Shown here: in pieces, positions 34,550 to 43,569 of the stretch
Position numbering within the stretch: position 1 is the first letter of the stretch
Layout of the letters: each line of letters begins with the position of its first letter
Origin: Saprospiraceae bacterium
Lineage (GTDB): Bacteria > Bacteroidota > Bacteroidia > Chitinophagales > Saprospiraceae
Direction: 5' to 3'
NCBI GenBank assembly: GCA_020628095.1
Contig: JAHDFP010000009.1
Coordinates: 62,001 to 126,000, forward strand
DNA: 64,000 bases
The notes under the pieces: generated by a model
Databases searched by the model: none
What the model was told of the DNA's origin: nothing
Seen by the model: the letters and a program-made list of their open reading frames with translations, nothing else
Made by a program: the position numbers and the translations under genes

Positions 34550-36271
34550 ATGGCCAAGAAAAGAGTACCGGTTTTAGAAAATTTTAGTACGGAACTTAAT
34601 CATTTGTACTTAATTAATAAACTTCCAGATGTTGTCTCTCGCGACAAGGAAATAGATTTAGTCAATGCATGTCTCAGACGTGCTGCGAGTAAAAGCGTAC
34701 TTATTGTCGGAAACTCTGGTGTGGGGAAAACGGCGTTAGTCCATGGACTGGTTGCTAAGCAATTTGATGAAAATATCACCACCAAATTAAAAAGACGTTT
34801 TTATGAGTTGGATCTTGTATCTCTACTTTCGGGGACAAGATACAGAGGCCAGTTTGAGGAGCGGGTTAAGGCCATAGAACATGAATTAACTAAGAATAGA
34901 GATGTCACCATTTTTATCGAAAATTTTTCGGATCTATTCTTAGATGAGTACTATGAATATAATGATGACAAGGAGGAAACCATTAAGCAAAATTATACCT
35001 TGTATGATATCCTCAAAAAGAAAATACGCGAAGGCGAAATATCATTAGTCACTTGTACGGATATAAGGTATTATGAGGAAATCTGTGAATTACATCCAGA
35101 TATAAACAGCATATTTTTAGTCGTAGATATAGATGAGTTATCTACTGACCAAATTGCTCTGGTTGTAAAAGAAAACATTCAGAGATTTGAGTTATTTCAT
35201 AAGGTTTCTTACAACAATTCGGTAGTAGAACTTATAATGGAGTTGTCGGATTTGTACCTGACGGAGATGAGTAACCCTGGCCGTGCCTTGCTCCTCGTAG
35301 ATTCTGTCGGCGCGAAGGTTAAAGAACGTATAGATTCTAATCTTCCAGATTATCTGAAAGACTTATTTACAAGGGTAGAGAATGCCAGGAATCTGAAGGA
35401 TGATGCTGTAAAGAATCAACAATACGAAAAAGCAGCTGACCTAAGAGACCAAGAATCTAAGCTGCTCAGAAAATATGAAGAAGCCGAAAAGTCCTGGATG
35501 GAAGAGAAAGAAGAAATAATAACGGAGATCGTCGAAAATGACATTTACGAAGTACTTGCTGAAATCAAAGGTGTAGATTCAGATATTATAAGACGCAGGG
35601 AGCGAATAGGGAAAAATGAAAATGCCTCTGAGTACTTTAAAAATAGATTGAACGACTTTGAGCTAGATGGTAAAAGTTCTATTGTCATAGATAAGATACC
35701 AGAGGTGTTGAAAACCTGTCTACAGCAATACATTCTATTTTTTAAAGAGTTTCTCAAAAAAGTAAAAGGTAAAGAAATATACTTTAATGTCACGTCTATA
35801 GCTGTCGGACTCAGGATAGATATAGATCCTAAAGAAATTGGGGACTTTGAAGAGTTACAAAAATGGTTTGACGAATACATGGGTTACATCTATGAAAGAG
35901 GCAAAGAATTTAAAGTGGAATTTGAAAAGGAAGTCAGCGATATAGAGGCTAAGTTAGCCATGGCAGAACTTAAAAATCAAATCAGATACCTAGAGGGTCA
36001 ACTTGAGATCAATAAATTAACCATCGAAAATTTGAGAATCGGTAATGAGTCCAATGCCATTAAGCACAGATTAGAGATACCCCAAAAATTAAATATAGAG
36101 TCTTGCTCTTCCGATAATAGAAAGGCTTTTGTAAGTGAAATGAAAATTCTTTTGGGGAAGGCAAAGACTGAAACTGTTATAGATGAGATCATAGCGAAAG
36201 CCAGGATCTGGGATTACCCAATGATACAATTGATACCGTATTTATACTTAAATCAAGACTTGCTACCGTAA
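34550..36271 (+). CDS. ClpC-like single AAA module with degraded catalytic motifs, UVR motif and coiled-coil tail
   Basis: A 573-residue protein. Residues 1-270 resemble the first AAA ring of ClpC/ClpB (VSRDKEIDLVNACLRR; Walker A GNSGVGKT 54-61; TRYRGQFEERVKAI; SNPGRALLLVDSVGAKVKER), but the Walker B segment is TIFIENF (120-126) instead of the usual IDE, the sensor-1 GATT is TCTD, and the arginine-finger ERRF is replaced around residues 183-190 (HPDINSIF). A UVR motif (NQQYEKAADLRDQESKL, about 289-305) follows, then a long helical/coiled region (about 310-500) and a small C-terminal domain. There is no ClpC N-domain and no second AAA ring, so it cannot act as a normal unfoldase. Probably ATP-binding but weakly hydrolytic. 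Unknown role. Confidence 0.8.
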   Translation: MAKKRVPVLENFSTELNHLYLINKLPDVVSRDKEIDLVNACLRRAASKSVLIVGNSGVGKTALVHGLVAKQFDENITTKLKRRFYELDLVSLLSGTRYRGQFEERVKAIEHELTKNRDVTIFIENFSDLFLDEYYEYNDDKEETIKQNYTLYDILKKKIREGEISLVTCTDIRYYEEICELHPDINSIFLVVDIDELSTDQIALVVKENIQRFELFHKVSYNNSVVELIMELSDLYLTEMSNPGRALLLVDSVGAKVKERIDSNLPDYLKDLFTRVENARNLKDDAVKNQQYEKAADLRDQESKLLRKYEEAEKSWMEEKEEIITEIVENDIYEVLAEIKGVDSDIIRRRERIGKNENASEYFKNRLNDFELDGKSSIVIDKIPEVLKTCLQQYILFFKEFLKKVKGKEIYFNVTSIAVGLRIDIDPKEIGDFEELQKWFDEYMGYIYERGKEFKVEFEKEVSDIEAKLAMAELKNQIRYLEGQLEINKLTIENLRIGNESNAIKHRLEIPQKLNIESCSSDNRKAFVSEMKILLGKAKTETVIDEIIAKARIWDYPMIQLIPYLYLNQDLLP

Positions 36272-36414
36272 AAAGTCAAGAAAATAGACTTTTGCTTACC
36301 CCTTTTGATAACGAAGAACGACATCGTATAACTGATGCAGTTATGAGAATCCTAAATGACCTATAACCGGATTTAATTGTTTTTGTTAAGTCAACGATCA
36401 CGTGATCAACAACC

Positions 36415-36454
36415 AAAAAAAAAAGCGAGACCCCATCAAGGCCTCGCTTTTTTT
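36415..36454. terminator. Bidirectional terminator
   Basis: A(10) - GCGAG - 13-nt loop - CTCGC - T(7): symmetrical A and T tracts flank the hairpin, so it can end both the ClpC-like (plus) and TonB-receptor (minus) transcripts. A perfect 12-nt palindrome, GATCACGTGATC, sits just before it at 36396-36407. Confidence 0.85.
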
Positions 36455-36473
36455 ATATCCTACAGATTATAAC

Positions 36474-39365
36474 CTAATAGATGCTATATCCAAGGCTGAT
36501 TCCGAAAGTCGTACCAGGGTACAATCTCGAAAATATCTCGTCGGGTGCATCGAATGCGTTATAGATGCTTTCTCTTCTGGAGTTAAGCAGGTTGTCTATG
36601 TTGAGGCCGAGTTTGATTTTGTCGTCTTTTCCGAGTGCGTAGTTAGCGCTGAAATTAAGACTATGGAAAGGGGCACTGTAGACGTCAGGGAATAAGCTGC
36701 CGCCTGTGATCTCCAGCGTACGACCTTTGACATTATAGTATAGACCAAAATCCCATGGCTTCTCTCCGTGGACGAATGTCGCTCCCGCATTGATAATAAA
36801 AGGGGCTTGCCCTGCCATCTGACGTGTCCTTGTGATGGTCTGATTATCTTTCTCGAATGCTTTTCTGGAGTTATATTCTACCTCACTCATCGTTAGCTCT
36901 GATTTGACGAAAGTGATATTAGAGCTGAGGTTAAGGCTATTCTTACGGAGTGGGACGTTGCGTCTGATCTCTAGCTCGACACCATAGACCTTACTGTCAC
37001 CGACGTTACGCGTCTGAAACTCATTAGACGTCTGTGCCTGTGGAATACGGACCAGCTCGATAGGATCTGCAAAGGTCTTGTAGAAGGTACTCAAGGAAAT
37101 CAATTGTCCGCCCTCGCTGAACATTTCCCATCGTACATCAAAGTTATTAATACGTGTCTCTACCAGATTGCCATCCCATAAGATATTCCCATCACGATCG
37201 CGATACTCAAAGAGTGATCCATTGAATATTCTGTCTGTGATCGGATCTAATATAGAGGCATAAGATAACTCCTTGAACGATGGTCTGGCGATCGTTCTGG
37301 AGAAAGAGGCTCTGACATTCTGCTTATCAGATATGCTGAATATCAAGTTAAGCGATGGAAAGAAATCCAAGGCGTCTAGTACCTTTTCGTTATCCAGACT
37401 ATTGCCTGTAGGTTCGCCATTAGCAGCTAACTGATCGCGACCTGTGTGTCGCTGTACATATTTCTCTGCTCTTAGTCCGACCGTGGCTTTGAGGCTAGAT
37501 AGGGGATTGAATTCGTTAGATATATAAAAGGCGGTGTTGTTGACCGTGGAGTTATATTGATTAGGATTGGGTGTGTTATTACCGGACTGATAATAGATCG
37601 ATCCATTAGGGAAAAGATTATCCTGCGTCAGTACATTATTAGCGTCTGCACCCCAGTCAGCCTGCGTACCAAAGAATGCCATGTTATAAGTGAGGATATT
37701 ATAGTCTCTTTCTTTGTTGACATAGCTGGCACCTATTTTTAGTTTGGCATCTTCTCCGAGTAGGGTATAGTCCTTAGTGATGTCTAGTTTTCCTACATAA
37801 TTGACCTCATCTAAGAATCTCCATCTTCTGCTCGGAAATCCACCTGCTCCTGCTGCAAACTGAAAATCATTATCCTCTGTAAAAGCGGTTTTTCTGATGT
37901 CAGGATCGGTAAGCTCCGATATGGTAGAGGAGGCATTCCACTCCACTTTCCAGTCGTTATCCAGCGCGTAGCTACCATTGAGCAATATATTAGTCAGTGA
38001 TCTTTGGCTATACTCCAGGTTATCAGAGATCGCTGTATATCCCGATTGCCCTGCCGCTTCTTCGTTGTTATCTAAACTAAACTGTGCCGCTTTGCTTTCT
38101 CCGTTTTGTAGGTGGATAAGATTTATTTTGTGTTTTGTCCTAGCGGTTTTATATGCGAGACCCGCCATACCACCGACGAGTATATTCTCTTCTCCTATCG
38201 AGCCGATGATGCTGTTAGCGCGTGTCAGGGCGTTTTGATCCGATTCTGTTTCCAGTTGATATTCGCCGAATGTCGCATCAGAATAAAAGTTACGAGAAGA
38301 CTTATAGGTGCCTGATAATACATAACCGATCTTATGATCGTTGCTCAGTGTCTTTTGATCTCCGAATGAAGCGCCTATAGAAAAATCTGGCATCGAGGTC
38401 GTCGTTGTCGCTCCGAGTATCGGAGAAAATTTATTGAGGAAACCATTGACGTCTGCATCATTATGACGGCCACTGAGTGGGCTTGGGATAACTTCGTTTC
38501 TCGCTCTATTAGGTAGTGCGCGTGTCCCATCATCAAACCCTAACCAGTCTGTCGATCCACCTTCATAAGTAAGGTAGTCTGAGTTAAAGTGCATGTCTGG
38601 ATTAAAACCCAATCCGAGTGAGATGTCCAGAGTCTTTTCTTCCGGAAAATCCTTGGTTTCTATATTGACTAATCCACCTGTAAAATCGGCTGGCAAATCT
38701 GCGGCGGCCGTTTTGTAGACCATCATATTATTAAGGAGATTAGTCGGGAAGATATCTATCTGTAGACTGTTTCTATCAGGGTCTAGACCTGGAATGTCTA
38801 CATTGTTAAGTATGGTTTTAGTATACCTGTCACCAAGTCCTCGTACGAATACATATTTGCCACCCTCTACAGAGACACCTGTGACTCTTTTGACAGCATC
38901 ACCCGCATTGGAGTCTCCTATTTTTTTAAATCGGGAAGAAGATATACCATCCACTAGTGTAGATGATTTTCTTTTGATGGTCATCAGTGCGGCTTCTGAG
39001 CTTCTGATGACCTCTGCCGTGATGACAACCTCTTGTGTGATCTCAGAGGCCGTCTCCATCATAATGTTATCTAGTAGTGTAACTTCTCCTGCCTTGACCT
39101 CTACGTCTGTGATAGTTATAGTCTGGTAAGAGATATAAGATACTTCCAGATTATAAGTACCTGCAGCTATCGGAAGATCAAACGATCCATCGAGATCAGA
39201 TACCGTACCCATACCCGTCCCTTGCACGGCTATGGTCACAGCGATGAGTGATTCGCCACTCTCGCTATCGAAAACTGTACCTCTGATATTACCGTCCTGA
39301 GCAGATAAGCTCATGCCACATATCAGAAATAAAAACAACACAAATGATTTTTGCAATTTCTCCAT
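36474..39365 (-). CDS. TonB-dependent outer-membrane receptor with carboxypeptidase-regulatory-like N-domain
   Basis: A 963-residue receptor. Signal peptide MEKLQKSFVLFLFLICGMSLSA, a CarboxypepD_reg-like domain (GNIRGTVFDSESGESLIAVT ... GTMGTVSDLDGSFDLP-type), then a plug domain (KIGDSNAGDAVKRVTGVSVE, YVFVRGLGDRYTKTILNNVD) and a C-terminal beta-barrel ending GTTFGISLGYSIY. The frame opens 33 codons earlier, but MEKLQK at 39365 carries the signal peptide. It lies downstream of the beta-helix lipoprotein at 39497-40816; the pair is probably co-transcribed, so the lipoprotein may be its surface partner. Substrate unknown. Confidence 0.92.
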   Translation of the reverse strand: MEKLQKSFVLFLFLICGMSLSAQDGNIRGTVFDSESGESLIAVTIAVQGTGMGTVSDLDGSFDLPIAAGTYNLEVSYISYQTITITDVEVKAGEVTLLDNIMMETASEITQEVVITAEVIRSSEAALMTIKRKSSTLVDGISSSRFKKIGDSNAGDAVKRVTGVSVEGGKYVFVRGLGDRYTKTILNNVDIPGLDPDRNSLQIDIFPTNLLNNMMVYKTAAADLPADFTGGLVNIETKDFPEEKTLDISLGLGFNPDMHFNSDYLTYEGGSTDWLGFDDGTRALPNRARNEVIPSPLSGRHNDADVNGFLNKFSPILGATTTTSMPDFSIGASFGDQKTLSNDHKIGYVLSGTYKSSRNFYSDATFGEYQLETESDQNALTRANSIIGSIGEENILVGGMAGLAYKTARTKHKINLIHLQNGESKAAQFSLDNNEEAAGQSGYTAISDNLEYSQRSLTNILLNGSYALDNDWKVEWNASSTISELTDPDIRKTAFTEDNDFQFAAGAGGFPSRRWRFLDEVNYVGKLDITKDYTLLGEDAKLKIGASYVNKERDYNILTYNMAFFGTQADWGADANNVLTQDNLFPNGSIYYQSGNNTPNPNQYNSTVNNTAFYISNEFNPLSSLKATVGLRAEKYVQRHTGRDQLAANGEPTGNSLDNEKVLDALDFFPSLNLIFSISDKQNVRASFSRTIARPSFKELSYASILDPITDRIFNGSLFEYRDRDGNILWDGNLVETRINNFDVRWEMFSEGGQLISLSTFYKTFADPIELVRIPQAQTSNEFQTRNVGDSKVYGVELEIRRNVPLRKNSLNLSSNITFVKSELTMSEVEYNSRKAFEKDNQTITRTRQMAGQAPFIINAGATFVHGEKPWDFGLYYNVKGRTLEITGGSLFPDVYSAPFHSLNFSANYALGKDDKIKLGLNIDNLLNSRRESIYNAFDAPDEIFSRLYPGTTFGISLGYSIY

Positions 39366-39396
39366 TGTTGTATTGAATGTGTTAATAGTTATGAAA

Positions 39397-39432
39397 GGGA
39401 GCACCTTTAGTCTCTGGCTAAAGGCTGCTCCC
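39397..39432 (-). promoter_or_regulatory. Stem-loop between beta-helix lipoprotein and TonB receptor genes
   Basis: GGGAGCA ... CTTTAG pairs with CTAAAG ... TGCTCCC (13 bp with one bulge). On the minus strand it lies between the two co-directional genes and is followed by only a short T-run, suggesting attenuation or mRNA end-protection rather than full termination. Confidence 0.65.
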
Positions 39433-39496
39433 TGTGTTTTATTTATAAAAAAATTGGTTGCCATATATGGGCAAATAGTAATTGTTATCTTCTTAA

Positions 39497-40816
39497 TTAT
39501 AATCCGATAGAACTAAGTGTACCCGTCGCTGCGCCCATCGTCCAGCCAAATCCTTCTGTAGTCGCGCCTACATTGTTAGCATTCATACCTACTTCTGTTG
39601 CCTCTGATCCTGCTGCCTCAAACATAGCTGCCGGACCTGTATACTCCCAGCTACCAGATGCACAAGCCCCATTACCACCAAAAGACTCAAATCCTTTAGC
39701 GATATCATAATCTGCATCCACGCCGTAGACATACAGACCTGTTACGCCCGTATTAGTGCTATCATCCCAGTCTATAACATGATCTATATCATCACCACAG
39801 TAGATTGTCCCATCTACAAAGTTGTTACACTCTCCTGTAGAGACGTCACCTTCTGGTCCATCTAGCTCCATCGCGCTACCACCTGATGGCACGGCGACGA
39901 CCCAGTTAGTTACCGTTCCTGTATAGTCCTGATCTGTGTCCATGCCGTCATCTCCACAAGCCCACACTAAGAGGTTAGTACAATTAACAGTCCCACCAAA
40001 CCACTCTATACCATCATCATTATTAGCCACGATCTCTATATTATCTATTGTAGTACCGTTACCGACACCACCTAGAGTTAGACCATTGATCTCATTACCT
40101 TCTCCTATGTTAGTACCTCCATGTCTTATAGAGATATAGCATAGACTACCTGAGTTATCATCTTCCACAGTACCTCCGTACAATCCATTAGTATCCGTCG
40201 TCGGTATACCTTCTATCTGTGCTTCTCCGCCATCTCCTTCTACAGAGATAGGTGCATTACCCAGGACGATAAGTCCACCCCATAGACCCTTGATAGAGGC
40301 ATCGAGGTTAGGCGATGCAAAATCACCTGATGCAATCATACTGGATGAGATGTTATCAGCGACAGATGTCATCACGATAGGAGCCGCGGCTGTACCGCAA
40401 GCATTGATTTTAGATCCTCTGGCGACGATAAGGGCTTTGGCATTGGCTTCTGCACCTGCACCGCCTTTGATAAGTGTCCCTGGTTCTATGGTGAGCGTTG
40501 CGCCATTAGTGACAGTGATTCTACCTTCGAGTAAGTATGTTTTGTCAGATGACCATGTTGTATTTTCTGTAATGTTGCTCGTGACCATGACATTATCAGA
40601 TAAAGAAGGATCGTCTATACAACTGCAATCGGATAATTGGATTTGTCCTTCTGGACACTCGATGCCCTCACAAGGCTCTGTCATTATGGTGATACAATTG
40701 CAATCATCATCTAATTCCTGACCCGTTGGGCAGATAGTATCACAATCAGAACTGCATGATGCGAAGAATAAGGCCAGAACGAAAACAGAAGTGAGTAGGC
40801 TAAGTAAGTTTTTCAT
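39497..40816 (-). CDS. Lipoprotein with right-handed beta-helix-like body
   Basis: A 439-residue protein. Lipobox FFASC with Cys at residue 21, then two Cys-rich repeats (CDTICPTGQELDDDCNC and CEGIECPEGQIQLSDCSC), then Gly/Thr/Asn-rich beta-helix-type turns (GRITVTNGATLTIEPGTLIK, NEINGLTLGGVGNGTTIDNI, NCTNLLVWACGDDGMDTDQD). Automated annotations sometimes call this family 'multidrug transporter', which the sequence does not support. No pectate-lyase catalytic residues identified. Directly upstream of the TonB receptor, so it plausibly acts as a surface binding partner (inference). Confidence 0.78.
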   Translation of the reverse strand: MKNLLSLLTSVFVLALFFASCSSDCDTICPTGQELDDDCNCITIMTEPCEGIECPEGQIQLSDCSCIDDPSLSDNVMVTSNITENTTWSSDKTYLLEGRITVTNGATLTIEPGTLIKGGAGAEANAKALIVARGSKINACGTAAAPIVMTSVADNISSSMIASGDFASPNLDASIKGLWGGLIVLGNAPISVEGDGGEAQIEGIPTTDTNGLYGGTVEDDNSGSLCYISIRHGGTNIGEGNEINGLTLGGVGNGTTIDNIEIVANNDDGIEWFGGTVNCTNLLVWACGDDGMDTDQDYTGTVTNWVVAVPSGGSAMELDGPEGDVSTGECNNFVDGTIYCGDDIDHVIDWDDSTNTGVTGLYVYGVDADYDIAKGFESFGGNGACASGSWEYTGPAAMFEAAGSEATEVGMNANNVGATTEGFGWTMGAATGTLSSIGL

Positions 40817-40897
40817 AAAGAGATTAATTATTTTTAGAATTAGTTAGTGACATGAGTTTTTGCAATTTTTCCATATCCTTTGCTCTAAAAATCGCTG

Positions 40898-40905
40898 CAA
40901 ACTTA
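40898..40905 (-). promoter_or_regulatory. -7 box (TAAGTTTG) of lipoprotein/TonB receptor unit
   Basis: Minus-strand TAAGTTTG, an exact TAnnTTTG match, about 81 nt upstream of the lipoprotein start. The 337-nt gap 40817-41153 holds this and no gene that I can support. Confidence 0.45.
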
Positions 40906-41153
40906 GTCTTGTAATGTGTGTACCAGATTATGCTCATATTAAATCAATATTAATGTGTCACGCCCCGTTGATAACCTTGAGTTAACATAAGCTGTGAAGC
41001 CTGGATTAGCTGCCATTTTGATGTTTTTTTATTCATAAAAATCAGGCTTGCAGGAACTTTCTGAGGTCGGTCATTAACAATTAGTTCGTATCTCGTTAAC
41101 GGCACATCGGCGGTGCAATAGATAAGTTTACAGTCCAATTAAACTTATGAGCT

Positions 41154-42053
41154 ATGATTATCAGACAATTATTATTTATCCTATTTATAGGATATACGCT
41201 ATCCCTATCATCACAGACCTACACCGACAAAAAGGGCAACGAGCAATTATGGGGCGAGGTAAACTTATCAGTATTGACAGAGGCCCCTTATAATTCTTGG
41301 TATGAAAAAAATATCAAAGACTACAAGACCGATCTATCCAGAACCGATGCAAAGCCATTCGATGAGATGACGGTCAAGGTCTTTATAGGTACCTGGTGTG
41401 GAGATACTAAATATCTACTTCCCAAATTTATGGAGACATGGAAGTCTATGGGACTTTCACAGGACAAGTTAGAGGTCATAGCCCTTCATAACGAAGACGA
41501 ATTATACAAGCAAGGACCAGAAGGGGAGTCCAAAGGTTTCGATATACACAAAGTGCCGACTTTTATCTTTTATAAAAATGGAGAAGAACAGGGTCGTATC
41601 GTAGAGCGTACCGTCTTTGATCTGGATACGGATATGCAGTTAATAGCCAAAGGCAGACCTTACAAGCATCGTTACCAAGGCGTACCGATCGTCAGCGAAT
41701 TAGCGGATAGCAATCCAGACTCGTTGACCTCAGAGAGTTACCTCAAGAAAGCAATCAAAAAGACAAGAAGGGAACTGAGTACCTCTACGGAACTCTACGT
41801 CTATGGCTTTACGCTATTATACGCAGGAGAGGTGGAGAAGGCACGATTCGTATTTACTATAAATCAGTCGATCTTTCCGCATGATCCATACACCAGATAT
41901 GGTTTTGGAAAATTACGATACATGGAAGCAGACTACGAAAAAGCACGAAAATCATTTACCGAAGCTATACGGCTTAAGCCTGATTTTGACGGTGCCGTCA
42001 AATACCTCCACGAGTCTAATCTTAAGATAAAAGAGCAAAAGGAAAATGGATAA
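41154..42053 (+). CDS. Exported thioredoxin-fold / TPR protein
   Basis: A 299-residue protein: signal peptide (to about 20, SLSSQ), a thioredoxin-like domain with a single-Cys active site VFIGTWCGDTKYLLPKFMET and the cis-Pro loop IHKVPTFIFYKNGE, and a C-terminal TPR (YTRYGFGKLRYMEADYEKAR). With one active-site cysteine it could form mixed disulfides but not a standard dithiol cycle. Followed by a strong terminator. Confidence 0.82.
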   Translation: MIIRQLLFILFIGYTLSLSSQTYTDKKGNEQLWGEVNLSVLTEAPYNSWYEKNIKDYKTDLSRTDAKPFDEMTVKVFIGTWCGDTKYLLPKFMETWKSMGLSQDKLEVIALHNEDELYKQGPEGESKGFDIHKVPTFIFYKNGEEQGRIVERTVFDLDTDMQLIAKGRPYKHRYQGVPIVSELADSNPDSLTSESYLKKAIKKTRRELSTSTELYVYGFTLLYAGEVEKARFVFTINQSIFPHDPYTRYGFGKLRYMEADYEKARKSFTEAIRLKPDFDGAVKYLHESNLKIKEQKENG

Positions 42054-42075
42054 TAAGAGGTTGTAATAAGTGTTT

Positions 42076-42106
42076 ATGTGCAGGTGTGGTGCCTGCGCAT
42101 TTTTTG
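42076..42106 (+). terminator. Terminator of the thioredoxin-TPR gene
   Basis: ATGTGCAGG - 7-nt loop - CCTGCGCAT followed by TTTTTTG; a 9-bp stem with one G-T pair. Confidence 0.8.
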
Positions 42107-42111
42107 TTTTT

Positions 42112-42174
42112 TTCATTTTGAGCTTGTCGAAAAATACTCAGAATGTCTTTGTATGACTTAAGATCTCTCCGCAA
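42112..42174 (-). repeat. Inverted short repeat modules
   Basis: TTCATTTTGAGCTTGTCGAA (inverse of the 30.9 and 31.37 kb modules) then an AGATCTCTCCGCAAGG unit. The whole 42054-42513 gap (460 nt) holds a terminator and repeats, no gene. Confidence 0.6.
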
Positions 42175-42191
42175 GGAAAGGGTAAAATAAA

Positions 42192-42302
42192 AGAAGTCGA
42201 GCCAAGTCGTATCCAGTGGGTTGCGGGAGCGGCACAGTGTATAGCCTAGGAGACGACAAGATTTTTTTTGATTCGTTTTTTTATCGAATGAAAAAAATGA
42301 AT
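42192..42302 (-). repeat. Intergenic repeat family, inverted diverged copy 3
   Basis: Its reverse complement reads ATTCATTTTTTTCATTCG, ATAAAAAAACGAATC, ATCTTGTCG, then a diverged TGTGCCGCTCCCGCAACCCA and TTGGCTCGACTT, the same order as the copies at 30.8 and 31.2 kb. Confidence 0.75.
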
Positions 42303-42395
42303 ATAAAGAATAAGATAAAGAATGTGTCTTGTGATAGTTTCAGTAATTAGAAGGTTGTTTGCTTAATCTAATATGATAGAAAAGAGTACATCCTA

Positions 42396-42474
42396 CTCAT
42401 ATCTTTCGTTCATTTTTTTCAGTCAAAAAAACACGATAAGAGACTGAAGATCTCTCCGCAAGGTCGAGATGAAA
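42396..42474. repeat. Inverted copy of 31.03 kb module plus ATCTCTCCGCAAGG unit
   Basis: CTCATATCTTTCGTTCATTT onward (42396-42422) is the reverse complement of 31029-31055, and GATCTCTCCGCAAGGTCGAG (42450-42469) is the inverse of the 31316-31350 unit. Confidence 0.65.
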
Positions 42475-42513
42475 ATAAGATATAATTATCAGAAATTTTG
42501 GTCAGCTATTACT

Positions 42514-43530
42514 TTAGATTACCCCACCTAGCACTTCCATCAGTCTCTGCTCCATGTCCTCTGTATAATCCAGATGCGTTACAAAACGTACCTGTTTCTC
42601 TCCGAAAGCGGAACAAATAACATCCTGGTTTTTCATCTTATTGACGTATTCCGCCGCGGTCATATCCTTAAGCGTAAATATGACGATGTTAGTCTTGACG
42701 GGATTAACGCTATCGACGTAGTCCAGCGTAGAGAGATGATCCCCGATGGCTCTAGCCCGTCGATTATCATCGGCGAGTCGTTCTATATTATTATCCAGTG
42801 CATAGTGGCACGCAGCAGCAATAATACCCGCCTGTCTCATACCACCACCCATCACTTTCCTGAATCGTCTCGCCTTATCTATAAAGGCTTGATTGCCGAT
42901 AAGTACGGAGCCGACAGGTGCACCGAGCCCCTTGGACAGACAGATGGACACGCTGTCAAAAAGTGCCCCCACTTCCTGTGTCGATTCCTGTGTCTCCACC
43001 AGTACATTGAATAATCTGGCACCGTCCAGATGCAGGGATAATCCGCAATCAGTACATAGTTGTCGGATGGGCTGGACCTCATCGAGCGTGTAGTAGTTGC
43101 CACCGCCCTTATTAGTGCTATTTTCTAACACCACGAGTCGTGATGTCGGCAACCAGTCATAGGATGGTTTGATGGCCTTGCTGATCATCTCGGCGGTAAT
43201 CTTACCGTACTGACCATGCAATAGATTGACCGATATGCCAGAGTTAAAGGCGTAGCCGCCCGTCTCATACTGGTAGACATGAGAGGTATAATCACAGATC
43301 ATTTCGTCTAGTGGTTGGGTATGGACTTTGATGGCGATCTGATTAGTCATAGTGCCGCTGGGGCAGAAAAGAGCCGCCTCTTTGCCGAACATGGTGGCCA
43401 TCTTTTCTTCTAGTGCATTGATGGTTGGGTCTTGTCGGAAGACGTCATCACCGACTTGGGCTTGGCTCATGACTTGTCGCATGGCATCACAGGGTTGGGT
43501 CACGGTATCACTAATTAAATTTATGAGCAT
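42514..43530 (-). CDS. Low-specificity L-threonine aldolase (GntG/LtaE type)
   Basis: A 338-residue PLP enzyme cleaving threonine/allo-threonine to glycine and acetaldehyde. INLISDTVTQPCDAMRQVM and QVGDDVFRQDPTINALE open the fold; the PLP lysine is K200 in ICLSKGLGAPVGSV; HLDGARLFN gives the PLP-binding Asp. I chose MLINLISDT at 43530; the frame is open 66 codons further but that stretch has no family similarity and overlaps the divergent gene. 39 nt separate it from the Nudix-type gene start. Confidence 0.92.
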   Translation of the reverse strand: MLINLISDTVTQPCDAMRQVMSQAQVGDDVFRQDPTINALEEKMATMFGKEAALFCPSGTMTNQIAIKVHTQPLDEMICDYTSHVYQYETGGYAFNSGISVNLLHGQYGKITAEMISKAIKPSYDWLPTSRLVVLENSTNKGGGNYYTLDEVQPIRQLCTDCGLSLHLDGARLFNVLVETQESTQEVGALFDSVSICLSKGLGAPVGSVLIGNQAFIDKARRFRKVMGGGMRQAGIIAAACHYALDNNIERLADDNRRARAIGDHLSTLDYVDSVNPVKTNIVIFTLKDMTAAEYVNKMKNQDVICSAFGEKQVRFVTHLDYTEDMEQRLMEVLGGVI

Positions 43531-43569
43531 GTGATGTTTTTTATATTTGCACCAAAATATGAAGACTTC

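Noticed and set aside
36396-36407. 12-nt perfect palindrome GATCACGTGATC as an operator
   Set aside because: Sits between two convergent gene ends next to a terminator, so a promoter-control role is unlikely.
36402-36695. 97-residue plus-strand frame
   Set aside because: Begins in the bidirectional terminator and runs antisense to the TonB receptor's barrel end.
40950-41138. 62-residue minus-strand frame in the gap before the thioredoxin-TPR gene
   Set aside because: No family resemblance, no promoter or start signal, cysteine/aromatic pattern looks random.
42574-43014. 146-residue plus-strand frame
   Set aside because: Antisense shadow of the threonine aldolase gene.
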